Shown: one piece after another, positions 44,621-55,811 of the stretch
Numbering within the stretch: position 1 is the stretch's first letter
Layout of the letters: each line of letters opens with the position of its first letter
Source: Zymoseptoria tritici IPO323
Lineage: Eukaryota > Ascomycota > Dothideomycetes > Mycosphaerellales > Mycosphaerellaceae
NCBI RefSeq assembly: GCF_000219625.1
Contig: NC_018207.1
Coordinates: 1,178,001 to 1,242,000 of the forward strand
Reading direction: 5' to 3'
Length of the DNA: 64,000 bases
Notes under the pieces: model-generated
The model's input: only the letters and a program-made list of their open reading frames with translations
Told to the model about the DNA's origin: nothing
Database searches by the model: none
Translations under genes and position numbers: made by a program

Positions 44621-47600
44621 GGCAAGTTCGGACTTGCGGTCCGCCGGCAGCTGTCGTCTGCTCGCGAAATCTTGCCATGCAAGAACGCCTCGGTGTTTTC
44701 ATGTGAGAAGTGCTGTTGCTTGCAGTATGTCCAGTGGTCGTGATTGGAACAACTGCGTGATGTCCCCACGGAATTTCAATGCAAGGTCTGGAAGAGCTGC
44801 ATCGTGGATCAGTTGATAACGGCAAGGCAAATGCGTCTCGGCATTGCTGAGGGTCTGCTTCTTCCTGAAGGATCTCGATCGACTGTCGTGATGATGATCG
44901 GTCGTGGCGGTACCCTTCGCAGTCACTGCAAAGCAGGGAGGCTGTATTCGTCACATCACAGAGCCAGGGGATGTATCTTATTGGCGATTTGCCGAATGTT
45001 GCCTGATTCCAATTCCCTTTGCAGGCTTGAATGCAAGCAACGGCCCATGGGTCAACGCCATTGAACAGGAAATCCTGCGCTTCCCAATAGAAGAAGCAAA
45101 AGAATTGCATTAAGGGAGCCCACCACGATCGTTCAACTCGGCGGACGTACAGTACGGAGGACGATCGCAGCTTCCGTCGAACCCTTTCGTCCCGAGTAGA
45201 CTTCGTTGTGATCGGCTTTGATTCCGGTATACTCCCAGCTAAGTGCTGCCCATGCATTGCAACTGAACCAGCGTTTACGAGGCACGAGCAAACAAGTGCA
45301 GGGAGCGTCATATCCCGCGCGGAAGAGGGTTCTGCCAGCGATAGGGCCGAATTGAAGTTTGCCCAACTCCCCTTACATCCATGCCAGTACGAGATGAACC
45401 AAGATCAACAGGGACGTCTCTATCTTGTGACCCAACCTGCCTAGCGCCTTTTACCCCTCTCCGGAGAAGCACTTCACTTGATTGAGTTTTGCTGAGCCTT
45501 CCGGAATCTCCGCTTTGGCCGGCGGCCGTAGAGTTGCGTGTCCGAGAGGCATCAATGTGATGTCGTAGGGGATGAGGAAACGATGTTTTCAAGTTCAAAG
45601 GTAACATGAAGTGGCGATCGGCAAGATCTACCTCTGCCCGAGCAGTAGAAATTTGAGGTGAAGATCACCACCCAAGCAGACCCCAAACCAACCGAATCGA
45701 TCGACGTGCGTCCGCACGAACGCAGATCAGCTCACCTGCATTAGTTTCTCTTGGAACGACAGGTCCAGACCACCTCGCTTAACGATTCAACAAGAAGCTC
45801 GTCAATATTGCAACAGTGGTTCATGAATCCTTCGCGACCAAACAACCACGTCGATGAGCGGCTCGAACGTGTCGATGAGAGGACAGCATTGTCTGGAAGT
45901 TTGGAAGCTTTCGTCCTGCCGTCTGCTCCCCGCGTGACAGTTTGCGGCGTTGTTATTCAGGTCGCTCGTGCCGACTATCGCAAAAGGGCAAAGGGTGGTA
46001 GAGACCGGCGCGGAGATGTAGATATACTGGCGGAGTTTTCAATACTGTTGGGTAAGATCGGAGAAACGAGCAGCATGTGGATGATGTGGTGGAGGTGTTG
46101 GGGAAGGCCTGCAGCGTGAGAGGCAATGATCAATCACACGAAGCGGTGGTTCATGCATACTCTCGCGCACGACGGTACGGCATGAATGCAACGATTGCGC
46201 AACCTTGTGGTCGTCGGCACTTTCTCTGGCAAGTGATGTTTCGACGCGAGTCTCAATCAGTGAATGAACACATCTCGACCGTCCTGTATACCTGGCAGTG
46301 CTGACCTTGCTCCAGAAAGGCTGGCGCCGTAGGCTGAGCTCGGAAGGTGATGGCTGACGACCACGGCATCAAGTCACTTCGTGTCACTTCGTAATCAGGT
46401 CGTGAAGCTCGGCGGTGGACAACCACATCTAGACCATCTCGCCGGAGTCTTCTTGACAGAGTTCGGAACTTCCACGTTGAGTTCAGGGGTCAGCCACCGC
46501 GAGGAACTGCTATGGGGTGAACCTGACGTCGGAAACTTCTCCTCGGCGGCGATGGCTCGCGTGACTTTCAGTAATTCTAGATCGGACGTTGCGGTGGATG
46601 AGGAGGCGTACGCAAGTTCGTCTGCTGGGCCGTGGCTTGATCATGGACGGTACCTGTGATATGACCATTCACCATCTCCTCGAATCGGGACCCGAAGACG
46701 ATCCATCTCAACGTGGTTACCATAACCGACCGAGAATGGCGAGATCGGGTATCGATCACTCGACGCTGTGCTCCGGAGGGGAGTCGACCACAACACACAG
46801 TCCACGAGTGTGTACGGTCCAGTTACAGACGATGGGACCGCCCTGTACCCAATGAGATGCCGCAGACCAGTTGTAGAGAACGCGATCAGCAAGCTCAAAA
46901 GATTGATCCACCCTCGACGGCGGCCCTGAGTGTTCGGGCCCGCATAAATTACCGATTGATGACCTTGCTGGGCTCGTCTCTGTTGATTCGCAGTCGGGCA
47001 GACGACCAATGGTCTAGAGCATTCGTGGAATTGCTCGAGGCAGGAACGCCATGTCTTGCTTTTGCCGCGCGGCATGGATGTTGGAGACATGACAGAGGGA
47101 GGTACAGCCGATCGTCGTGAGATGCAGTATTTTCTGTCCAGGTTACTCAGGCAGTTGCACATGCGCAGATGTGAGACCTCTGAACAAGGGTTTGCCGGTC
47201 TTTGCGAAAAGTCCGAAGGCCTCGCTTGGGTGGTCGCCACTGTTCAGTGAGTATGAGCCGCCCGTATGTCGGCCATCCCGACATGGCTCGTTGCTAGTTG
47301 AGGATGAGAAAGGAATGGAGAGCTTTTTGCACTCCAACAACACTGGACCAATCACAATTGGAAACTCTCGCTTGCGTTCTTCGAAGACCATGACTTGAAG
47401 GCAGATCAGTCGTTGGCGGCTCCGCGTTTGCTCCAGGAAGTGGGGGAATGTGGCACAGGCGGCATGGCAAGACGAAAAAGGAAGTATCCCCGTCCAGATT
47501 TTGGAGAGAAAAGGCAAAGATCGTCCGCACTAAAACATGGACCAACCTGTTTGGACTGCGATGAGTTCATTCGTTTCGTTCGTGTGTGCTTTCTCCAGCG

Positions 47601-50600
47601 TCTGGCTTCCGGAGCACAATTGGCAGGTCTGTTGAGTTCGGTGTACTGTTGCAATGATCGAGTGCGCCCTGTCGGCCGTGGTGTTCCGCAGCCAGACGGC
47701 TTTGGCCGCCGTGCAAATAGTATCGATGCGAACGGTTCTTAAAATGAACAGCGCCGAGCGGACAGAGCTGCTGTCATATTCCCTGTGCAGCATCTCCTGA
47801 GGTCTCGGTAGAGCCACATTGCTAGTCTGGCGCACAATCGGACTTCGCTCCTCCCCCAATGATCTTGGGTACAGTGGTCGACAGATCTCGGTTGAAAGCT
47901 AGCACTAAAGCAAATAGCAGGACGTGGAATTTTCGAAAGCGGCAACATGATAGTCCGCTGACTCTGGCCGCAAGATGCTTTTGAACCCTCCATTGAGTTC
48001 AGTCGGCGAAACGACACTTTTCAAGTTCGCAAGCTGTAGATCTATCCAGCGTCCAGGTTTCGATGGCCAAGTCTGATCCTGAGATTCCAACTTGCCAAGC
48101 CGTCGGCTGTTTTTGCTAAACGCTTGTTCGTTGGTTGACGCCGGCCGGGTAGCGGAAAGGAACACAACAACCATGGTCAATGCAAGACACTCAGGAACGA
48201 GCAGCGCCATGAGAATGCTTGTAGAGGCCGCGATTTGCCAGTGAGACATGTGAAGAAGGGACTCAGCCATGTTTCAACTGCACGTACCATGTCGTGTCTT
48301 TCGCGGAGGGAAGGATGAACGTGTTGAAGAAGGTGGTCTGCCGCCTGGTCCATTCGTACGGACGGAGCCATGGCCGGTGGCGTTTTCGACGATCTTGTTG
48401 CTTATATTGAGTGAAAGCTTCTCCATGCGTCCACTATAAGTCCGAGTCGTGGTCCCACTCGTGATTAATTTGTTGCCAGACCCGAACAAGCGTCCATCGT
48501 ATCTGTTTGGAATCCATGAGCGGAAGTATAATAAAGCAACAGTTGGGACTGGGAATTCATGACTATTGGTGAAGTTTCGTTAGACCGGACGACGGTTGTC
48601 GGCGTGTTCCTTCAGCGAAGCATTTAGCCGCCACATCGTGGCATCCATCGGACACGTGTGTCGTTGAGGCTCGCAGTGGCTTTGAGCAGTTTGATGCACC
48701 ATTGACGGTGATGCTGCAGTCACTGCAACTATTCCCCACCACTGCGTCTCAAGTGCATCGCAGCACGGTCTTGCAAAATCCTTGTGGAAACAGATATTGC
48801 TTCTGCGCAAAGAGGGATGTTCTTACGGCTACCACCGTATTCCTGATGATGAAGACGCAATTGCGCCTGTCATCACCGCTCACAAACGCCACAGCCTTTG
48901 AGATTTGCTTCTACTAAAACGTGGAGAAGCGTGTGCAAATCCACATGGGAGTATACTGTAAGCGGGATCATCAGGCCTCCTCACTCGCCGCGTAGGGTCG
49001 TCTTTCCGGCTCTTGGTGAGTTGCCGAGTGAACGATGAACAAGTTTTCCTCGGTACTAGTACCACCAAGTGGAATCGCGAGTCATGATCAGAGCATAATT
49101 GCTGTGCCAGGTATGCTGAGAATCGGGCTCAGCCAGAGATGACGAGATGTCGGGCGGATTGCATTGGATCTTTGGTGAATGTTTTCTGTAAATTCTGGAA
49201 ACTCCAACAATCCACCTCGAACACTCATTTTCGACTGTCGTTCGCAGACTGCTACTCATCGCGGACCGTGGAGGGATCATGCCGTGGCATTCTTACTGAC
49301 GAGTTGTGAACCGCCCTGCCGAGCGTCGCGACGGAAGTAGAATCGTCGATAGGCGGAATTTTGGTGAAGCACTATTCTCTGTTGAGGTGTTCTGGCTCGA
49401 GAGTTTCGCGTGGAGCTGTGCGTAAGCTGACGGTTCGTCAGAGACCCACGGAACCGCGGCATCATTGCAAATGGTGTTGCGTGATCTCGCGGAGAGTCCG
49501 GTCGAGTTGTATGGCGGAGCGAAGGGCCTCCACTGGCCCTCTTGTAATGGCCAGATTCGCGCGCTTTTGTGTGTCCTCGTCCTTGCGCTCTGCTTCCGTA
49601 TTGTATGTGGCCTCCGAACAGGTCATGCGAATGTTAGAGCCCACGTACCAGATGTCACGAGCAGGATATTAAATGCCGGTACTCAGGGAGTTAGAGTCTG
49701 CACCAACCACGATAGCGCTGAAGCTAGAGGAGTCGAGTGAAAGTCAGTTCGGGAGCAAGTGCCACCGGCAAAAACGGGACTGCCCGCTCCCGACGTCTGG
49801 CCGACCTTGATAGCCGACAAGGCGGCTTGGTTGGCGTCTTCAGAACCTCCACTTACACTCCACACTAACAAGACGAGACACGTCTTTGCAACCAATTCTC
49901 CGAAGCACTGGTAAGTTCATGCAGGTCCCTGTTGATGTTGGGGCTAGCCACTCAAATACACGATACACGCAGTCGCGGTCTCGTGGCTACGGCGTGGACA
50001 TGGCCGTCTGATACTCCAGCCGCCCCCTCCGGAATCGGTGCTAGATGTATTGCGAACTCAAGTTTCGCCTATGGACGGTCTTCTCCAGTTGCATCAGAGT
50101 CCGGATGTCTCAACGAGGCCAAGTCTCCCGCATGCTGCTATGCTTCAAGTGGCACTATTGTGACCAGCACTTGATTCGATCTGGAGGGAAGACACCCAGC
50201 AACTCCAGCAGCTTCAATATACAACCTTACGCCTGGCATGCCGTTTGTAGCGATGAAATTCGACCCTTTCTGACGATCCATGCGGTCTTCGTACCGGGCA
50301 TTTGACGGGCTGTTCTACATGCTCGAAGTCTCATTGGTAGGGCATTACGATGGTTACTTTGGGCCCCGCGGGCCAGTGTCTTAGGCCTAACCACCGGTCG
50401 CCGCTCAGCCGCTTCACATGTCGGAAATGACACTGCGGATTGCTCCAGCTCCAGGTCCGCACCTCCTTCCCTCTTCGGGGATTGTGGCTTGACCCTCGCC
50501 AAGTGTGAGACCCGCAAGCAACAGTTGGATCAGTCGAGGACCCTCGAGAGGAGAGCACCTTAGGGCCAAATGCACCATGCCGACCTACCAGCGTACAAGA

Positions 50601-50807
50601 CATAGCCCCAGTCCTGGAGCATTACTTGAACAAGTCTCGCCTGCGACCTTTGCTCCCCGATCATCCTGCCTTTCACAAAGACTGCCTGTACTCTACGAAT
50701 CGCCCCACCCGAAATCATCTTTCTGATCATACGCCTTCGTCACTACGACATTGTACTACCACCATATATTCCAGGCCAGCCCTACTTGCTTGTCAGCGCT
50801 TGTCAGA

Positions 50808-51570
50808 ATGGCTCACAACGGATATCCTCCTCAAGGCCTACCCATGAGTCACCGAGGCACCTACTATCCCACCACTCCTCCTCGACACCCGATGTACACA
50901 TACAACCACTTTGCCGGCCAAGACCTCACGCCATCATATGAGTATGAGGCGATCACTTTCGGACAACCTGCCGTGCAGTTGTCGACTCGAGCTCTTTCAG
51001 AGTCATTTGTCTTTCAAGCAAATGGTTCACCGCAAAGTGCATCGTTTGAGGATCCACCGCCTCGACTGGAGACTCCACGGTCTCAGCATGCGGGCTCGCA
51101 CAAGACTCCTGCTGTCCCGATCAGTCCAAGTCTTGCCACGCCCCGCGTAAAAGCAAAGCGCACCCCAACTGTAAGCCCGCGTTCGCTTCTAGCAACATCA
51201 ATGTTGGTCAGGCACTGACGTTGCGCAGGCTTGCGAAGAGTGTCGGAAAAAGAAGCAGAAGTGTGATGGTGAACAGCCTTGTCAAGCTTGCAAGGAGCAA
51301 AACATCGACTGCCAGTATCGAGAGGTCCCACCAACAAAGTTCGTCTCGCCATGCCTGACATTGTTCGCAATGGTTTGCTGACAGCCAATCAGAAAGGACC
51401 ACAGTCTAGAGAAGCTTGCGGAATTGATGGAGAACTTCAGCTATCAGCTCGTCTCGCTGAGCCGCCGGATCGACACCATGGGCATGCAACTCAAGCAGAA
51501 CGAGGACCGAATGGCGATGTTGCCCACTTCCTGTTGGCATTGCGGCTCGGGTCTCCAATGCCCCAATTGA
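50808..51570 (+). CDS. Short Zn2Cys6 DNA-binding protein
   Basis: Three exons (50808-51170, 51229-51338, 51393-51570; introns 58 and 54 nt) give 216 residues. Exon 2 is almost exactly the Zn(II)2Cys6 binuclear cluster, CEECRKKKQKCDGEQPCQAC plus a final Cys after KEQNID, with C-x2-C-x6-C-x5-C-x2-C-x6-C spacing. A Pro/Tyr-rich N-terminus with basic KAKR precedes it. Exon 3 encodes a heptad-like helix (LEKLAELMENFSYQLVSLSR) that would dimerise the protein, then ends in Cys-rich WHCGSGLQCPN. There is no fungal-specific transcription-factor domain. It could be a naturally short regulator or a gene that has lost its 3' part. It is isolated from other genes by 10 kb to the left and 2 kb to the right. 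Confidence 0.8.
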
Positions 51571-53513
51571 GCAGATGACGATGTAACGAACGAACTCAAC
51601 ACGTCTGCTCGGGTAGCACTGGAGGCTCCGAGGGAACCATGGCGACCAGTTGAGCATAATGGATGAGGTGGGATGAATCACGACTATCACGACAAGGCAT
51701 TAGAATGGGATTGCTACAACATTAGCAGCGAGTGTCGCTGGAGGTATGTTTTGGACACATCGCCGCGAAGACCCGAAAGCATCTGCATGAAGGGCACGGT
51801 AGCTTGAGCAATTTATTGTTGGCTTCGCATGAATCTCAAAGATGGCCATCCCAGCAACCCTCTCATGGATTGTATCACCTCCGCCGTTGAACCCCTGAAG
51901 ACTCTGCGGTGGTCAGACCACGCCCGAATTTCCTCACGGCACTTGTCAAACGTCTGCATGCCGTCTCTGCACCTCCATGTTACGCATGCATGGCGTACTG
52001 CATCAATCGAGCATCGGCTATGCGTCGTGTAGCCTGTGGACGGCGATGCCCGTGCCGTGTTCAGCCACATGCCGTCGAGTCTGTCTTTAACATGGCCAGT
52101 GACACTGAAACGCCTTACGAGGTACCTTCGCATTGCGTACACCAGGCCTGAGTTCGACGGATAAAAGGTCAATTGTTGAAAGTGCCACCGATCCAGATTG
52201 CTGGGACGATATGCGGCTAAGGCATGCCTAGGCGAACAGGAACTCCAACCAGGCCCCAGCCGTCCCAGACTTGTCAAAGAATACGAGCAGTGATGTGTGA
52301 AATTCGCGGAAGAAGGCGAGATTAGTTACCCGCGAGCACGCAACATGAAAGCACGGAGACACGGTCCTGTACTCGAGGCACTTTTCATCCCTTCAAGATG
52401 CATGCGATCGTAATCGACTGTCTGTTAAAATCGCTCTGCTGGCGCGACGAAAGGTCTAGACCCCGGCATTACGAATGGCACACGTGGTGATTCTGCAACA
52501 ACGACGTAGTCCAGTATGCTAAAGAACCTTCCCCTGCATATTCTCTTCTGCATCGCAAGTGTGATGAATGTACCAGATTAGCTTCGCGATGGTTCAACGT
52601 CCACAACAGGGCTTGCGACTAATGACGCCGTGGGCGTTCAACGTGGTTTGAACCCCCCGTGGAACCCGTACGCCGCGGTCCTAGCACATGGTTGCTTCCA
52701 TTGCGTCGGGCTCGTTTTCCTTGTTCTCGACCCCGGAGTATGCCATGTGTATGCATTAGTTTCTCAAGCCTGTCAAGCCAGGTTCGAGAATTATGTTCCG
52801 TACGGCCCCGACCAAGCCAAAGACCTCCGGTCTCTGCTTGGACAGATTTTGACTATGTAGGAATTGATGGAGCCTTCTGATCCGCTGCCAAATTGCTTGA
52901 CGATCTCGGAGAAAAAAATGCCCCGAAGTCGATCTTTAGAAATGGCTTGTCGAGCCGAGAGGTCAGCTGGCTTGTCTTGGACTGCCGACGAAGGATCACA
53001 CAACAGTACGGCATCCCGATTGTGTCACCCATGATCTGTTGGCTCGGCAGTGCACGGGCGGCAGCACAGCATGGAATCGATCCCGGCCGTGCTATGGCTG
53101 GAAGATGGCGTTATTATGTGTGTGGTAGAGGTCGGGGAAGTGCCCAGATTGGTGATCATGGCTTTTGTGATGGCTTTCGACGGCGGATCGTCAATCACTT
53201 AGGGTTCGCTCCGGAACCCGCCCGAAGACCTCGCATTGTCCAATGTGATGGTGACGCTGCGCTCAAGTACCGCGGCTCATACTTGTCAACGTACAACCAG
53301 AATCTTCCGGCATCAACGCATCGAATCCTTCATCGTCATCTTGCAAGTCGTGCCGGGCAGGAGTGAGATGAGGAAGATGAATGATATGACATACCTCGAA
53401 TAGTCACACGGCGACAGTGCACCGCCAGTCTGCGGCTACATTGGAAGTATATGCTGCGCTGTTGAGCGCGAAACAAGAGCTCACCGACCTCGGATCTATT
53501 GACAACACCTGCA
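51571..53513. other. Gene-free stretch
   Basis: 1.9 kb without a convincing gene. A 157-codon plus-strand frame at 52893-53366 has no recognisable motif. I see no remnant of the middle-homology region that would complete the Zn2Cys6 regulator. Confidence 0.5.
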
Positions 53514-54926
53514 TCACGCATCCACCGCCAGGATCTTCTTCACTGCTTCGATCTGTTCCATCACAGCGCTTCGACTTGTGCCTCCCTTGGCCGACCTCAT
53601 TTCCACACTCTTTTGGTAGTCGAACACTCCGAGAACATCCTTCTCAAAACGACTGTCGACGCTTCGCAATTGCTCGAATGTCAACGTATCCATGGGCTTG
53701 CCCTCGCTCTCCGACAAAGCCACCACTCGACCAGAAATGTGGTGTGTCTCTCTGAACGGCACGCCCTTGCGTACGAGATAGTCTGCCAGGTCGGTAGCGA
53801 GCATATCTGGAGACAGTGACTTGATCATGTTCTCCGGGTTGATGGCAAGCGTAGACAGAACTCCAGTAGCGATCTGAATGCTATCGCCAACAGTCTTCAC
53901 ATGGTCGAGCATGGGTTCGACTGACTCCTGAAGATCTTTGTTGTAGGTGGACGGAATGCCTTTGATGCTCATCATGAGTCCCGCCATGTGTCCGAATGCA
54001 CGTCCCGACTTTCCTCGAATCAATTCCAGTGAGTCAGGGTTCTTCTTCTGTGGCATAAGCGAAGAGCCGGTGGAGTAAGTGTCCGCAAGCTTCACAAATG
54101 CAAATTCTCCCGTGGAGTAAATGATGAGGTCTTCGGCCCAGCGAGAAAGATGCGTCATGAGCATAGTACCCCATTGCATGAACTCGACCACAAAGTCACG
54201 ATCACCCACGCCGGCCATTGAGTTCATGATGAGGCCGTCAAAGCCCAACTCCTTGGCAATGGCATCTCGGTCAATGTTGAAAGGATTTCCAGCGAGGGCT
54301 CCACATCCGAGCGGGCTTCGATTCACACGGGCCTTGACCTCACGCAGTCTCTCAAGGTCGGAGGCGAAGAAGGATCCGTAAAGTAGCATCCAGTGACTCC
54401 ATCGAATGGGCTGAGCTCGTTGTAAATGAGTGTATCCAGGCATGACATGTTCGATGTCCTTCTCAGCTCTGGCAGCGATCACCTTGAGGAAAGCTACGAG
54501 GAAGCCCTCCAGATTGTCGAGCTGGTCACGGAGCCACAATCGCATATCAGTTGCGACTTGGTCATTGCGGCTGCGTCCGGTATGCAGCTTACCCGCGATT
54601 TCCTTGCCAATGATCTCGCCAAGCCTTCTCTCGTTTGCCGTGTGAATGTCTTCATCGACGCCGGGCTGGATTTCGAACTTGTTGTCTTGCCATTCCTTCA
54701 TGACCAGTCCGAAGCCACGTTCAATCTCAGCAAACTCATGATCTGTGAGTAGACCGCCGTTCTTGTTGGCTCTGGCGTATGCTATGCTGCCACGGATGTC
54801 CTGCGAGTAGAAGGCGCGATCGAAGTAGATTGACTCGTTGTACTGGACCATGATTGGATCTGTCCCGCCGGTGAAGCGACCACCCCAAAGCTTGCCAGCT
54901 GCTGGAGCATCATTTGCAGAAGCCAT
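53514..54926 (-). CDS. arg4: Argininosuccinate lyase
   Basis: One exon, 470 residues, full length for the family. Motifs: KLWGGRFTGGTDP at the N-terminus, HTGRSRNDQVATDMRLW (substrate loop), MPGYTHLQRAQP with the conserved active-site His, and the fumarase/aspartase superfamily signature GSSLMPQKKNPD with its catalytic Ser loop. The enzyme splits argininosuccinate into arginine and fumarate, the last step of arginine synthesis, in the cytosol. The protein starts MASANDAPAAGK in a good context. The gene diverges from the Vfa1-like gene across 324 bases. The symbol follows the yeast name. Confidence 0.97.
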   Translation of the reverse strand: MASANDAPAAGKLWGGRFTGGTDPIMVQYNESIYFDRAFYSQDIRGSIAYARANKNGGLLTDHEFAEIERGFGLVMKEWQDNKFEIQPGVDEDIHTANERRLGEIIGKEIAGKLHTGRSRNDQVATDMRLWLRDQLDNLEGFLVAFLKVIAARAEKDIEHVMPGYTHLQRAQPIRWSHWMLLYGSFFASDLERLREVKARVNRSPLGCGALAGNPFNIDRDAIAKELGFDGLIMNSMAGVGDRDFVVEFMQWGTMLMTHLSRWAEDLIIYSTGEFAFVKLADTYSTGSSLMPQKKNPDSLELIRGKSGRAFGHMAGLMMSIKGIPSTYNKDLQESVEPMLDHVKTVGDSIQIATGVLSTLAINPENMIKSLSPDMLATDLADYLVRKGVPFRETHHISGRVVALSESEGKPMDTLTFEQLRSVDSRFEKDVLGVFDYQKSVEMRSAKGGTSRSAVMEQIEAVKKILAVDA

Positions 54927-55250
54927 CGTGTATGTCGGGGGAAGTCAGAAGGTTGATGAGGATTTCCGGAGTGTGTAGTGCGATGGAAAGTCCTCTAGCC
55001 GTACACAATGTGTTTTGATTGAGGCATTGGAGTCATTCTCGCTGATCGCCAGAAAATCGCGTCGAGCCAGGATAAGCTCTTATCGCGAGACGCTAATACG
55101 CATTTGGAGCTTGATCGACAAGGGGAGAAGCTCTCCTCCGACGTCACCTCCAGCTGGCTGCTGGTCGCACAAAAGTTCCTCTAACGCCCTTTGATCTCTG
55201 CGCAGTCTGGACAACAGAACTGGACTGGACGTTTGCATCTGGACCGAAGG
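54927..55250. promoter_or_regulatory. Bidirectional promoter, arg4 and vfa1
   Basis: 324 bases separate the two start codons. An AGTCATTCT element near 55030 resembles a GCN4/CPC1 half-site (TGA(C/G)TCA core not complete). No TATA box stands out. Confidence 0.45.
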
Positions 55251-55811
55251 ATGGCCACCAAGAACCTGTACCATCGTCGGCTCGTAGCCGAGTCGAGTGC
55301 AAAAGCCTGCTGGATTTGCTACAAGCCGACTCCGACCGTCCTGACCACTCCGGACAACGACGACTTCTTTTACATATGCCCAGGACATCTTCTCGACTCG
55401 AAATTCGCGATCGCGAAAGACGCCGAAGATCTTGCCAAGAAGAAGAAGGATGAAGAGATCGAGAAGGAGATCGAAAAGCTGAAGAAGGAGTTTCAAGACA
55501 AGATGAAGAAGAAGCTGGACCGGCGACGCCAGAAGGAGCACGAGAAGGATGGCAAGAAGACGAAGGAAGAGAAGAAAGATGATGCGGATGAGGACAAGGA
55601 GCTTGAGAAGGAGCAGGAGGAGAAATTGAAAGCACTTGAAAGCAAGAAGGAGTCTGAGAAAACCAAGGTTGAAGGTCCTAGGATTTTTGAACTGCAGAAG
55701 CACTTCTATCAGATGCGACTGCAGCGGAAGAGAGATGTGCAGGCAGCGAAGCGGAATCAGGAGCGTCTGAGGAATCCGAATGCCTTTCCAAGTGTTCCGA
55801 AAGATCTGTGA
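55251..55811 (+). CDS. vfa1: Vps4-associated protein 1 (Vfa1-like)
   Basis: 186 residues, one exon. The N-terminus has the Vfa1 zinc-binding pattern: CWICYKPT (C-x2-C) and, after VLTTPDNDDFFY, ICPGHLLD (C-x2-H). Residues 60-145 are a long Lys/Glu coiled coil, and the C-terminus ends in a helical segment rich in Arg and Gln (FYQMRLQRKRDVQ) and the PNAFPSVP tail, consistent with the Vps4 MIT-interacting end. In yeast Vfa1 binds the AAA ATPase Vps4 and stimulates it during ESCRT disassembly on endosomes. Start Met chosen at MATKNLYHRR, where similarity to the family begins; the frame stays open about 60 bases upstream. Confidence 0.88.
   Translation: MATKNLYHRRLVAESSAKACWICYKPTPTVLTTPDNDDFFYICPGHLLDSKFAIAKDAEDLAKKKKDEEIEKEIEKLKKEFQDKMKKKLDRRRQKEHEKDGKKTKEEKKDDADEDKELEKEQEEKLKALESKKESEKTKVEGPRIFELQKHFYQMRLQRKRDVQAAKRNQERLRNPNAFPSVPKDL

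Larger units (their letters stand above)
40803..50807. other. 10-kb gene desert with decayed duplications
   Basis: No conserved gene can be supported over 10 kb. Frames are short except for one of 370 codons on the minus strand (42470-43582), whose Ser/Arg-rich composition is not convincing. Base composition is ordinary, so this is not RIP-type AT-rich DNA. At least two sets of diverged direct repeats are visible (42466/42925 and 44429/44564), entered separately. From 45.7 to 50.8 kb I see nothing. The right end (50700-50807) is the leader of the Zn2Cys6 gene. Confidence 0.5.

Noticed and set aside
44904..45113. Possible last exon after a pyrimidine-AG
   Set aside because: The 30-codon peptide looks plausible, but no upstream exon or homologue is recognisable.
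55030..55042. GCN4/CPC1 site in the arg4 promoter
   Set aside because: Only a half-site is present; TGACTCA is not complete, so amino-acid starvation control is not claimed from sequence.
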